64,000 bases of DNA, taken from Chryseobacterium vaccae (GTDB lineage: Bacteria; Bacteroidota; Bacteroidia; Flavobacteriales; Weeksellaceae). This document shows, one piece after another, positions 51,907 to 60,486 of the stretch. The DNA lies in the NCBI RefSeq assembly GCF_009602705.1, contig NZ_VSWH01000001.1, positions 3,410,001 to 3,474,000 of the forward strand. The letters run 5' to 3'. Under the pieces are notes generated by a model, which saw only the letters and a list, made by a program, of their open reading frames with translations, was not told the DNA's origin and searched no databases. A program made the position numbers and the translations under genes. Within the stretch, counting starts at the first letter, position 1. Each line of letters opens with the position of its first letter.

Positions 51907-52094
51907 GGAATAAATATAGGAAATCTCAACTGTATAAGCTTAATATTACTAGTGGGGATTGTTTTTCAAAAAAATATAAAACCTGTTTTTAATACGTCGA
52001 GTTCTGTCGCTTCCGGCTCTGATATTTGCATCAATAAAACACAGAACATGAAAATAGACTTAAAAAATAGGGGTGGACATCCCGCCTGATACCA

Positions 52095-52145
52095 CCTTAA
52101 AAAATAAGGCTTACATCAAAAGTCATTATTGAAAAAAAGACTTTT
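52095..52145 (+). promoter_or_regulatory. Structured leader in front of the giant-protein gene
   Basis: Two short stem-loops before 52188: CCTTA/TAAGG around five A (about 52095-52109), and AAAAGTC/GACTTTT (52118-52145). They could affect read-through or translation of the toxin operon. The 281-base gap 51907-52187 contains no clear consensus promoter; GATATTTG at about 52020-52027 is the nearest match. Confidence 0.35.
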
Positions 52146-52187
52146 CTTATTCATTTATTCAATAAAAAACAATCAAAATCACAAAAA

Positions 52188-55100
52188 ATGAACAACATTG
52201 AAAACAATGCTGCCGAAACTCCGGCAGAAAACATTCCATCTCAAACCCTGTTTAGATTTGTAAGCTTAAGAAGCCCCCAGCTTTCTGATGAAAAAGAACA
52301 GAATAAAAGATTTATTCTGATTCCTGAGACCTATAAAAATGATAATACATTTTATATTCCTGTAGTAAATGCAGTAGGCTCAAAACAAAGGAAATTAATT
52401 GAATGCGCTGCTGCTTTTGCCAGTAGTCCAAAATGTATTAGCAGCGATCCTGCCAGTTTACATAATTTATCAAATTTTAAAAGAAATTACAAAGCAGTTT
52501 GTGAATTTGGAGCATGGATTGTAAAAAACAAAGATACCCACACTGCCCAAGAAATTCTTGCTGTAAGAAATACCTATTTTGCCGGGCAAATACAACCTAC
52601 TCCTGAGCCTGCCGATATCTGGAATAACCTAATTTACCAGGTCGTGACACAAAAAGACTTTTATATTAAAGAAACGCTGATGCAGGCCTTACTTGCCATG
52701 CATGTTCTGCCGGCCGTTAATGAGGAAACAACAAAGATATTAGTAAATGCCAAAGTAGTTCTTCCTAAAGAATTAATGCTGGATGACAAACCTCTTCCGG
52801 CGTCTGAAACGTTCTCAAAAGCCGGAGCAAGAGAAGCAAAAGAAACAATTCCTACAGAGGAAATGAGAAAGCAGCAGCTGGTTTCTGTAACAAAAGCAAA
52901 ACTTGAAAAATATGCAGGACTAAAGAAGAACCTTTCTGCAATAGAAAGAAGATATAGGAGGGAATATCAGACAGAATATGAAGTTTACCAGGAAGGGTAT
53001 CAAAGAGAAATTGCTCCTATTATTGAGCGCTATAATCTTGAAGTAGCTGAAATGAGAGATAAATACTGTCCTACAAGAGCTCCCGGCGAAAAATATGATC
53101 CGGCAGATCCATGCCAGCAGATCCCAAAAGTTCCAGAACCAGTCCTTCCAAAATTTGATTTCCAGTTCCGCCCGGAAATAGAAGCCGGAAATTTAGAATT
53201 GGAGCTTAAGCCTGATAATATGGAGGCGCTATTGGATATTCTTGGGTTTGATTTTCCGCAGGATCAAATCAGTAACCGTGCTGCAGCTCCTGGAACTCCG
53301 AATCTTAATGAATTACTGGATGGAAGAAACACTTTTTCAGAAATCAATGCTCTGATCAAAGAAACGGAGGAAAAGTGTAATACGATTATTGCAGAAAATA
53401 CAGAAAGCAATACAGAAGTTTATACCAGTATTGGAGGGGTTATTGTTCCTTTAACAAGAACTGTTTCTGTACCGTTTACTTACCAGATTTGTCCACGGGT
53501 TTTATATAAGAGGTATGCACTTGATCTTTCTTTAAATGTTCCGGATGCTTCCTGGGATGTTTCCGGAGTATCATATGCCCTGATTGAAAGCAATGGTAAT
53601 TTGAATGCAGACAACGATGGATTCTGGTTTGTAAAATCAAGAACAGGAAATACTATTTTCTTAAACAACCTTTTAAAGGAAGGTGTTGAATATGCTGCTT
53701 TACAGGATTCCTCTTTTGATATTAAAGTCTATTTTACCAACGGAAGAATGGCTCAGTTCAGAACCAATGGAATTAGCACAAGATCATGTATTTCTTCCCA
53801 ATTTGAACTGCTGGTTGAAGAAACAGAAAATCCTCCGGTTGTCATTGAGGGTGAACAGAACTTCATCCCTTCAGGATTTGGATTTAAACAAATAGGGATT
53901 GCTGATTATCTGAAAGTAGAACAGAGTACCCATGCTTATGTGGAAGGAGAAGTAGCTCATATTGAGAATATCATGGCAAGAGAATACCGTGAAAAATCTA
54001 CCCGAAGATTAAGAAGAAGCGAAAATACAACCACCTCCTCTTCAGATACTGAAAGAGAGCAGCTTTCAGATACCACTACGGCTAACCGCTTCGAAATGCA
54101 GTCTGAAGTATCAAAAATTATGCAGGAATCCAATGATTTTGCCGGCTTTGCTAATGCAAGTTATAGAAGCCCTAATGGATTATTCTCTCTGAATGCAGGA
54201 GCTAATTATGCCAATCACCGTTCCAAAGATGAAAGTACAAGACAGGCGGTGAGTCAGGCTCAGGATATTACTGCCAGAGCAATGGACAGAATCGTGACCA
54301 AAGTTCATGAAGAACGGATTGAAAAGATCATTGATGAGTTTGAAGAAAACAATTCCCACGGATTTGATAACCGTAAAGGGGATAAAAATGTAGTAGGAGT
54401 GTACCGTTGGGTAGATAAACTGATGAAAAACCAGATCTACAACTACGGTAAACGTATGATGTTTGAATTTATGGTTCCGGAGCCTGCAAAACTTCATTTG
54501 TTGGGAATGGCTTCTCAGAAAAAACCGGATCAGGTAACTTTGGTAAAGCCGGAAGACCCAAGAACCTCTTCTGTAATGAAGCTTGCTCATTTTGGAGATC
54601 TGGCGAATGATAACGTTCTCAAGTACTGGACAGCGAAATATAATGTTGAAATTCCAGAAAAGCCAATTGAATCTTACAGCGTTGGAAAATCAATGAGCGG
54701 GCAGTTTGTCAATGAAAACAGTGCCATCCAGAATGCATCCTTTAAAGATGAAATCCAGATTCCGGATAATTATGTGGCTGTAAAATGTGCAGCAGGATAC
54801 AGTGCGGCAGGTGATAGCAGCGCAACGGCGATGTGTATTCTGGTAGGAGATCAGACGTTCTATATTCACGGAAGGTGGTCCCAGCTTGAAATGCACCCTA
54901 GACAAGTTCTTACAATGCCTTATTCAAAGTCCATTCCTATTTCTACTACTTTCTACGAGGCTTTTTCAGGAACAGTGAATTGTGTGGTTGATCTGGAGTT
55001 AACAACCGAAGCCAAAAATGCATGGTATCAGAAAGTTTTTAAAGCGATTATAGACGCCTATGAAGATGCTTTGGTGGGGTATAATAATAAACTTGGAGAA

Positions 55101-56264
55101 GAAAAGAATAAGGCTGTAGAAATCAAAGGTTCAAACCCGATGTTCTACCGTCAGATTGAAAATACCATTCTGCGTAAAAACTGTATTTCATATCTGTCAG
55201 ACAGAACTTCCGGTTCTACTCATGGCTACGGATTAGAAGGGCAGACCAGCGGTTCTTCCTTCAGAGACTATGAAACGGTTTTAAACAGCAATCTTGATAA
55301 ATACACCGCTTTTGTGAAGTTTATGGAACAGGCTTTTGAGTGGGAAAATCTTTCCTATAACCTGTATCCCTATTATTGGGGCAACAGAGAAAACTGGATG
55401 GATCTTTATCAGGCTGAAGACACCGATCCGTTGTTCAGAGCCTTTATGCAGAGTGGTATGGCGAGAGTTGTTGTTACGGTACGTCCGGGATTTGAGGACG
55501 CAGTACAATTCTATCTGGCCACCGGAAAGATCTGGAACGGAGGCGAAATTCCTGTCATTGGTGATGAATTATACCTGTCTATTGCAGATGAAATGAAGGA
55601 ACCCAAAGGAATGAAACAAGGAAAAGCCTGGATGACAAGGCTTCCAACGTCTCTAAACATCCTTCAGGCAGAAAGTATCGGATTGAAAGTGAAACATGCG
55701 CTGCCTTTCAGTACAGAAAATCCGGATGATTTTGAAGTACCGTCAGAAGTGATTACAGAAGATAAATTCAATTTTGAAAAAGATAACAGCTTGCTGGGCG
55801 GAGGTATAGGTGAAAAATGGATTGAGATTACGTTTGATCGTATGGATAAATATTCTAATATTTATTCGATGGATGATAATTCCGTTTTCCCCAGAATATA
55901 TGAGTGTATGGGAAATACTATTACAATTGAAAGAGATGCTGCCTGGAGTGCAACGGAACTTTCAACGGTCTTCTACAAAAGTTTAGCATTTGAATTATCC
56001 GCAATTGATGGGTTAAAAGCTGTTCCTACTGGAAATAATGGATTAACATTTAAAATAGATGTTAATAAGATAAAAACATTTACATTCAGAAAACCAGATG
56101 ATAATGATGAATATGGTTTGTTAAAGTTTGTAACTGATGGGCAGGATTACCTTAAAATTTTATCTCCTGAACAATACCGTGAAAGAGTTTTAGATAAAGA
56201 TAGAATTGAGCTTACAATGAATGATTTTACAGATAAAGCTCCTCTTTCCAAATTCCTAGTTTAA
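52188..56264 (+). CDS. 1358-residue leaderless protein of unknown family, first gene of a toxin operon
   Basis: No signal peptide, lipobox or membrane span. Residues about 225-300 form a long charged coiled coil (LSAIERRYRREYQTEYEVYQ region) followed by a Pro-rich hinge. About 596-640 is a striking Arg/Ser/Thr-rich stretch (REKSTRRLRRSENTTTSSSD, then LSDTTTANRFEMQSEV). About 724-772 is HGFDNRKGDKNVVGVYRWVD then NYGKRMMFEFMVPEPAKLHL. I believe this central module occurs in other large bacterial proteins, but I cannot name the family. The C-terminal 75-90 residues are encoded by much more AT-rich DNA. It is 18 bases from the nucleotidyltransferase gene. A structural or delivery role for the toxin is inferred. 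Confidence 0.85.
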   Translation: MNNIENNAAETPAENIPSQTLFRFVSLRSPQLSDEKEQNKRFILIPETYKNDNTFYIPVVNAVGSKQRKLIECAAAFASSPKCISSDPASLHNLSNFKRNYKAVCEFGAWIVKNKDTHTAQEILAVRNTYFAGQIQPTPEPADIWNNLIYQVVTQKDFYIKETLMQALLAMHVLPAVNEETTKILVNAKVVLPKELMLDDKPLPASETFSKAGAREAKETIPTEEMRKQQLVSVTKAKLEKYAGLKKNLSAIERRYRREYQTEYEVYQEGYQREIAPIIERYNLEVAEMRDKYCPTRAPGEKYDPADPCQQIPKVPEPVLPKFDFQFRPEIEAGNLELELKPDNMEALLDILGFDFPQDQISNRAAAPGTPNLNELLDGRNTFSEINALIKETEEKCNTIIAENTESNTEVYTSIGGVIVPLTRTVSVPFTYQICPRVLYKRYALDLSLNVPDASWDVSGVSYALIESNGNLNADNDGFWFVKSRTGNTIFLNNLLKEGVEYAALQDSSFDIKVYFTNGRMAQFRTNGISTRSCISSQFELLVEETENPPVVIEGEQNFIPSGFGFKQIGIADYLKVEQSTHAYVEGEVAHIENIMAREYREKSTRRLRRSENTTTSSSDTEREQLSDTTTANRFEMQSEVSKIMQESNDFAGFANASYRSPNGLFSLNAGANYANHRSKDESTRQAVSQAQDITARAMDRIVTKVHEERIEKIIDEFEENNSHGFDNRKGDKNVVGVYRWVDKLMKNQIYNYGKRMMFEFMVPEPAKLHLLGMASQKKPDQVTLVKPEDPRTSSVMKLAHFGDLANDNVLKYWTAKYNVEIPEKPIESYSVGKSMSGQFVNENSAIQNASFKDEIQIPDNYVAVKCAAGYSAAGDSSATAMCILVGDQTFYIHGRWSQLEMHPRQVLTMPYSKSIPISTTFYEAFSGTVNCVVDLELTTEAKNAWYQKVFKAIIDAYEDALVGYNNKLGEEKNKAVEIKGSNPMFYRQIENTILRKNCISYLSDRTSGSTHGYGLEGQTSGSSFRDYETVLNSNLDKYTAFVKFMEQAFEWENLSYNLYPYYWGNRENWMDLYQAEDTDPLFRAFMQSGMARVVVTVRPGFEDAVQFYLATGKIWNGGEIPVIGDELYLSIADEMKEPKGMKQGKAWMTRLPTSLNILQAESIGLKVKHALPFSTENPDDFEVPSEVITEDKFNFEKDNSLLGGGIGEKWIEITFDRMDKYSNIYSMDDNSVFPRIYECMGNTITIERDAAWSATELSTVFYKSLAFELSAIDGLKAVPTGNNGLTFKIDVNKIKTFTFRKPDDNDEYGLLKFVTDGQDYLKILSPEQYRERVLDKDRIELTMNDFTDKAPLSKFLV

Positions 56265-56282
56265 TCCCTTAAAATTTAACCC

Positions 56283-56621
56283 ATGAGCCGTGTAAAACAC
56301 GAGGCTATCTGGCAGCACGATAAAGTGCTGCCTTATATCCTCACGACCTTAAAAGATAAGATTAGTGAGATTACTGCGGTAGAAAAGATATTCCTTTTCG
56401 GAAGCAGGGGCCGGATTCCTTTTGAACAATGGAAGGATCTGGAAGGAAAAGACTGGGACGTTATGGTACAGACCAAATACAAACTGAAGAACGCTCAGAT
56501 TCTGGTAGATAAAGATTATTACGTGGATCTTCTTGTTCTGGATGAAGAAAGGATCAAAACGTATTATTCAGGAAATAAACTGACGATGGTTTTCCCGGAG
56601 AACGAATTAAAAATACCGTGA
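56283..56621 (+). CDS. Minimal nucleotidyltransferase (MNT) domain protein
   Basis: 112 residues. The Pol-beta-type signature GSRGR is at 40-44 in IFLFGSRGR. Metal-binding acidic residues are Asp57 and Asp59 (GKDWDVMV), with a third carboxylate Asp82 in VDLLVLD. All catalytic elements are present. Stand-alone MNTs usually pair with HEPN toxins, but no HEPN protein is here; instead it is translationally coupled to a polymorphic toxin (stop TGA overlaps the next ATG). It might modify the toxin, the giant protein or a host RNA. Confidence 0.82.
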   Translation: MSRVKHEAIWQHDKVLPYILTTLKDKISEITAVEKIFLFGSRGRIPFEQWKDLEGKDWDVMVQTKYKLKNAQILVDKDYYVDLLVLDEERIKTYYSGNKLTMVFPENELKIP

Positions 56622-58852
56622 TGAGCTTAGAAATATTAAACAATCCTTTATTGGGCAGCTCCGAACATTCTTTTTTTAAAACAGACAGCCCTTCTTTCCC
56701 TGTTTTGAAATCACCTTCCGAACAGAAACAGCTTACAGCAAAACAAATTGCTAATACCTATTATGATGGAAAAGCCGCTCTGAGTGGTAAGGGTTTTCAG
56801 ATCTATACAGATGATCCCATATTTGGAGGAAATATAGAAGAGGTCGTTATTTATCAAAGTATGTACAGAAAGACCATTGAAGGAATTGATGTGATTCTTT
56901 TTGCCAGTAAAGACGGAGCTTTTCTTCTTCAGCGTTATATGGAGGCGCTGCCGGATAGTAATCAGCTGATTCTTTTCCTGGAAATTAATGATCAATATAA
57001 TTACAGCACGGTAATGCGGGCTGTGGCAGGTGCGGAGCTTACGAAAACTAAAAATAATTCCTTTGACGATATTCTTAGTTTTACAAGAAAACATCAGGTT
57101 ACTGTTTCTCCAAAAGCACTTGAAGAGCTGATCAAAAATGAAATTTATAGAAATAAAGTAAGTTTCATTAGCTGGTTTCTGGGATTAAAAGATGCCAGCA
57201 TCGGTAAGATATTTAGTTTCTTTAAACAGGAAATGTTAGAAGGAGCTGCTGATTTTTTTATAGAAGGTATCGCAGATAATATTGCAAAACTCAGGATTAC
57301 TGAAAATGGCTGGAATCCCTATCCTAAAGAAGGTGAATACGATCCTGTTTTTATTCCAGATGCACTTTATAAGGAACTTAAAAAATTCTATGAACATGAA
57401 GGTCAAAAGAATCCGTATGAAAATCTGGAAGGACAGAAGAAAATAAATGCCCAAATTGTAAAAACCCTGTTTGAAAAAATAAATGATGTTAAAACAGATT
57501 TTAGTAATCTCCTGGCTAATGCAGAAAATTTCTTTCCTGCTTTTATTTTTAAGAGAATTAAAAAATCCATCAACTTCTTTTTCAACCAGATAGATAAAAT
57601 TGAAAGTTTTCTTATCGATCCCCTTACCGGAATGCAGCATATTATCTATAGAGGTCATCAGATGACTAATGCTTTTCTGTGTGGGATTTACAACAGTCTG
57701 ATTGATATTATCGCAGGAATTTTTTCAATCATTGGCTTTATTTTCAAGGCAGTTGCTGCTATGGATAGAGTGAATGACCGGAAAGTTGAATATGGTGAAA
57801 TGTTCCTTGAGCTAACGGAAGACCTTATGGAGGGGATTATGAACTTTGATTATCTGGACTTTTTTAAACAATGCCTGACCTTTCAGATAAGAACCATTAT
57901 TCGTCTGGTAGCATGGATTGAGGAAAAAGTCCCTCAGCTGACTTTTGAAAAAGCTTCTTACTATTATGGATATATCATTGGGATTATCGTAGACATCGTT
58001 GTTGAAACGCTTCTTACCGGCGGAACAGCTGCGGTTGCTAAGCTGGCTAAAACGGTAGAAAGCTTTATATTAAATCCTCTTGAAAAGATTTCCAAAGCCG
58101 TTACCCATGCCGGAAATTTCATGACAAGAATCCTGGAGTTCATTAAAATGATGCTTCGCGAATTTAAAAAAGGAACAAAGGAAATTTTTTCTAAATTAGA
58201 GAAAGTTTTAGATGAGGTCTTTGGATTGGGAGATGAAGTAGCGGATCATGCTCTGACGCCTGCGGAGAGAAGAGTGAAGGAGAAGCAAAAGAGAGCTCAG
58301 AATAAGTTTGAGAGAAAAAGAAGAGGAGGAAAGTATAATTTAGAAGATGTAGATGAATTAGGTTCTAAACCAGCAACAAAAGAAGAGTTGTTAGATTGGG
58401 ATAAAAAAATTAAAATCTTAGCATTTAAGGAAAAGGGGAGGTTTAGATTAGCGACAAAAAACACTCCAGCATATAGATATATAGAAAAGAATAATATTGC
58501 AGCATATTTTGATGCTCATGAAATACCACCTGTAATATGGTATAAAGAAGGTTCTTCTAATTATGTAATTGCCCATGAATATTATCATTTGGAAGAATTT
58601 TGTAAAATTGGAAAAAAAGCTTTCACTAAAAAAGATTTTGGCACTTTAAAAGAAGCACTTGTGAATAATATATTGCGTGAGAAATATGTTGCTGAAAGAT
58701 TGCTAGAAAATGCAGAAATACTAAATTTATCCTTGAGTGAATTAAAACATATTAAATTGTACTATCAAGAGAAGATTATTCTACCAGCAGTTAATTTGGG
58801 AGTGGAAATGATTCCAGAATTTATTATAAGATTTAAAAATTACGGACTATGA
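56621..58852 (+). CDS. Polymorphic toxin with C-terminal zincin-like metallopeptidase domain
   Basis: 743 residues from the ATG at 56621 (GTG at 56618 would add one). The trunk (about 1-545) has no signal peptide and has two amphipathic/hydrophobic stretches near 350-380 (DIIAGIFSIIGFIFKAVAAM) and 447-475 (YGYIIGIIVDIVVETLLTGG), as in pore-forming or pre-toxin regions. A Lys/Arg-rich linker (AERRVKEKQKRAQNKFERKR) precedes the toxin. The C-terminal domain carries the zinc motif HEYYH at about 652-656 with nearby Glu659 and the preceding AYFDAHEIPPVIWYK, matching the zincin-like toxins called Tox-MPTase. DNA of the tip is AT-richer than the trunk. Confidence 0.82.
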   Translation: MSLEILNNPLLGSSEHSFFKTDSPSFPVLKSPSEQKQLTAKQIANTYYDGKAALSGKGFQIYTDDPIFGGNIEEVVIYQSMYRKTIEGIDVILFASKDGAFLLQRYMEALPDSNQLILFLEINDQYNYSTVMRAVAGAELTKTKNNSFDDILSFTRKHQVTVSPKALEELIKNEIYRNKVSFISWFLGLKDASIGKIFSFFKQEMLEGAADFFIEGIADNIAKLRITENGWNPYPKEGEYDPVFIPDALYKELKKFYEHEGQKNPYENLEGQKKINAQIVKTLFEKINDVKTDFSNLLANAENFFPAFIFKRIKKSINFFFNQIDKIESFLIDPLTGMQHIIYRGHQMTNAFLCGIYNSLIDIIAGIFSIIGFIFKAVAAMDRVNDRKVEYGEMFLELTEDLMEGIMNFDYLDFFKQCLTFQIRTIIRLVAWIEEKVPQLTFEKASYYYGYIIGIIVDIVVETLLTGGTAAVAKLAKTVESFILNPLEKISKAVTHAGNFMTRILEFIKMMLREFKKGTKEIFSKLEKVLDEVFGLGDEVADHALTPAERRVKEKQKRAQNKFERKRRGGKYNLEDVDELGSKPATKEELLDWDKKIKILAFKEKGRFRLATKNTPAYRYIEKNNIAAYFDAHEIPPVIWYKEGSSNYVIAHEYYHLEEFCKIGKKAFTKKDFGTLKEALVNNILREKYVAERLLENAEILNLSLSELKHIKLYYQEKIILPAVNLGVEMIPEFIIRFKNYGL

Positions 58853-59121
58853 CAGATAAAGAAATAATAGAAAAAGCAACTAAAGCTTTAAAAGCATTAG
58901 ATTTACTTGCTGATTATAACAGTATTGGAGTATATAGAGATATAAATCCTATGATCTTGGAAATGAATCCTGACATTGAGTTTCAGTATTCGGTTCATTT
59001 TAACTTTAATCCCCCGGTTCTTGGAACTGGAGCTGCTATAACAGTCGATAGAAAGACAAATAAGCTATTGAAGATTATAACTAAAAACGGATTATACAAA
59101 GTCCCAGAAGAACTACAGTAA
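58849..59121 (+). CDS. Candidate immunity protein of the metallopeptidase toxin
   Basis: 90 residues. Its ATG overlaps the toxin stop (ATGA). Small, cytoplasmic and AT-rich like the toxin tip. The C-terminal half, YSVHFNFNPPVLGTGAAITV then DRKTNKLLKI, resembles the YrhB/Imm35-type immunity fold (G.G...VDRKTG). Position immediately after the toxin is the strongest evidence. Binding to the zincin domain is inferred. Confidence 0.7.
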   Translation: MTDKEIIEKATKALKALDLLADYNSIGVYRDINPMILEMNPDIEFQYSVHFNFNPPVLGTGAAITVDRKTNKLLKIITKNGLYKVPEELQ

Positions 59122-59159
59122 TTTTTACTGCTTCAGAAAATATTCAAAACTTTTAAATC

Positions 59160-59190
59160 AACCAGCATGATTCCCATGCTGGTTTTTCTT
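59160..59190 (+). terminator. Terminator of the toxin operon
   Basis: 10-bp perfect stem AACCAGCATG/CATGCTGGTT with a 5-base loop, followed by a T-rich run (TTTCTTTTTTT). Confidence 0.8.
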
Positions 59191-59238
59191 TTTTTGGTTT
59201 TAGATTAGAGAAAATTTCAAGAAAGATGAATTAAAAAA

Positions 59239-59265
59239 AGACCGGCAGTTTTAAACTACCGGTCT
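59239..59265 (-). terminator. Terminator of the lipoprotein gene
   Basis: Stem AGACCGG/CCGGTCT with inner AGTTT/AACT pairing; the minus strand continues into seven T. Confidence 0.75.
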
Positions 59266-59316
59266 GATTAGCAAAAAAAATATCTGATATCGATTTAATT
59301 CTCTCCGAAACAAAGC

Positions 59317-59802
59317 CTACTTGGCTACATACGTATAATTCTTATTATGGGTTTGTCCGGCAACTACCGTTGTGGTTACATTGGTTTCTACGCTTCCTCC
59401 TACCTCAGTTTTGTAGCTCACAGCAATAGGGCCTCCGTCATGATTGGTAACATGGGCACTTAAATTTCCAAAATTAAAAGGTTTCACGGTTTCAAGAACA
59501 TAGGTTTGAGTGGAACCTGTAAAATCATTTATTCCCAGGATAATATCATCTTCATTTCCCTGTGTGACACCGTTTATTTTCCATACCGGGGAGCCGTACT
59601 GGCTGGCATCATGGTTTCCTGCCGCTATTCCGAAATCCACCTGGTCGTTAGAATCTGCTCCGTTTATTGTAATGGTCATTTTCATATTGGCCTTCGCATT
59701 GGAAGGGTCGTCATCATCTTTACCACATGCTACAGATATGCTTCCTATAGCTATTACAGTAAGAAGACTGAAAATAATTCGTTTTGTCTTTTGCATTTTC
59801 AT
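59317..59802 (-). CDS. Small lipoprotein of unknown function
   Basis: 161 residues. Lipobox GSISVAC with Cys26, then an acidic linker (GKDDDDPSNAK). The mature part is a beta-rich domain (MKMTITINGADSNDQVDFGI, then KPFNFGNLSAHVTNHDGGPI). No family recognised. Outer-membrane lipoprotein by prediction. Own -7 box and terminator. Confidence 0.75.
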   Translation of the reverse strand: MKMQKTKRIIFSLLTVIAIGSISVACGKDDDDPSNAKANMKMTITINGADSNDQVDFGIAAGNHDASQYGSPVWKINGVTQGNEDDIILGINDFTGSTQTYVLETVKPFNFGNLSAHVTNHDGGPIAVSYKTEVGGSVETNVTTTVVAGQTHNKNYTYVAK

Positions 59803-59828
59803 AATACTACTTTTGAATGTTGATCCTG

Positions 59829-59836
59829 CAAATGTA
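59829..59836 (-). promoter_or_regulatory. -7 box of the lipoprotein gene
   Basis: The minus strand reads TACATTTG, 27 bases before the start codon at 59802. Confidence 0.45.
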
Positions 59837-60486
59837 GTGCTGGATAAGCTGTCCGAACAATACAGAAAAATCAGGATTTTTATTCTCCCTGAAATTAGGT
59901 AGAAGGAAGAGTATATGAGAGTTTCAATGGGAAAAGATTCGATAAACAGAGGTGATTAGAAAGCTCAAAATCTTGTATTTCAAAATAAAATAATGGAGAC
60001 TGTAAGAGACGGTTTAAATTTTACATTTCTTCAAGTCTTCAAAAAGACTAACGCAAAGTTGATGAATAATTCCACCTTATTTTGAGTCATCAAAGTGATG
60101 CGACTTCATCGCTGATGAAGCGGAATGTTTATCCATACGCATCAACGAATCAACCGAGTTGATTACAGCCTTTGCTCCCTTAAAGTCAGTAGTTTATAAA
60201 ATGAAAGCTTTGCGTGGAAAAAACACATCGCCAGTATATTATCTTTTTAATCAAAAAATACTCAAAGAATGTGATTTAAATAAAGATGTGAATGTTATAC
60301 AAAAAATCAAATTTAGAAATTTAAACAGGCTTTCAGATATTATTGAAAATTTATGATCTGTAAATCAGGTGATTGTCGTGTTGTTTGGCCTTTTTTATAA
60401 AATTTCATGCAAGATTTTCCAAAAACCGGGTTTTACTAATGAGTACTCAAAATCAATGAATGTTTAATACAGTAAAAAATAATGTA
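59837..60486. other. Intergenic region with a cluster of short palindromes
   Basis: About 650 bases without a convincing gene. A 65-codon frame at 60159-60356 has no protein-like features and is not called. Four short hairpins occupy 60034-60164. Confidence 0.45.
60034..60164. repeat. Four consecutive small palindromes
   Basis: In order: AGTCTT/AAGACT (60034-60049); AGTCATCA/TGAT..GACT (60085-60105, bulge of two); CTTCATC/GATGAAG (60104-60120); AATCAAC/GTTGATT (60148-60164). Three are perfect. ATCAAC also occurs at 60141-60146. This density in 131 bases is unusual. Confidence 0.5.

Noticed and set aside
60159..60356. A 65-codon plus-strand frame
   Set aside because: It begins at the last palindrome of the cluster and shows no protein family or coding-like composition.
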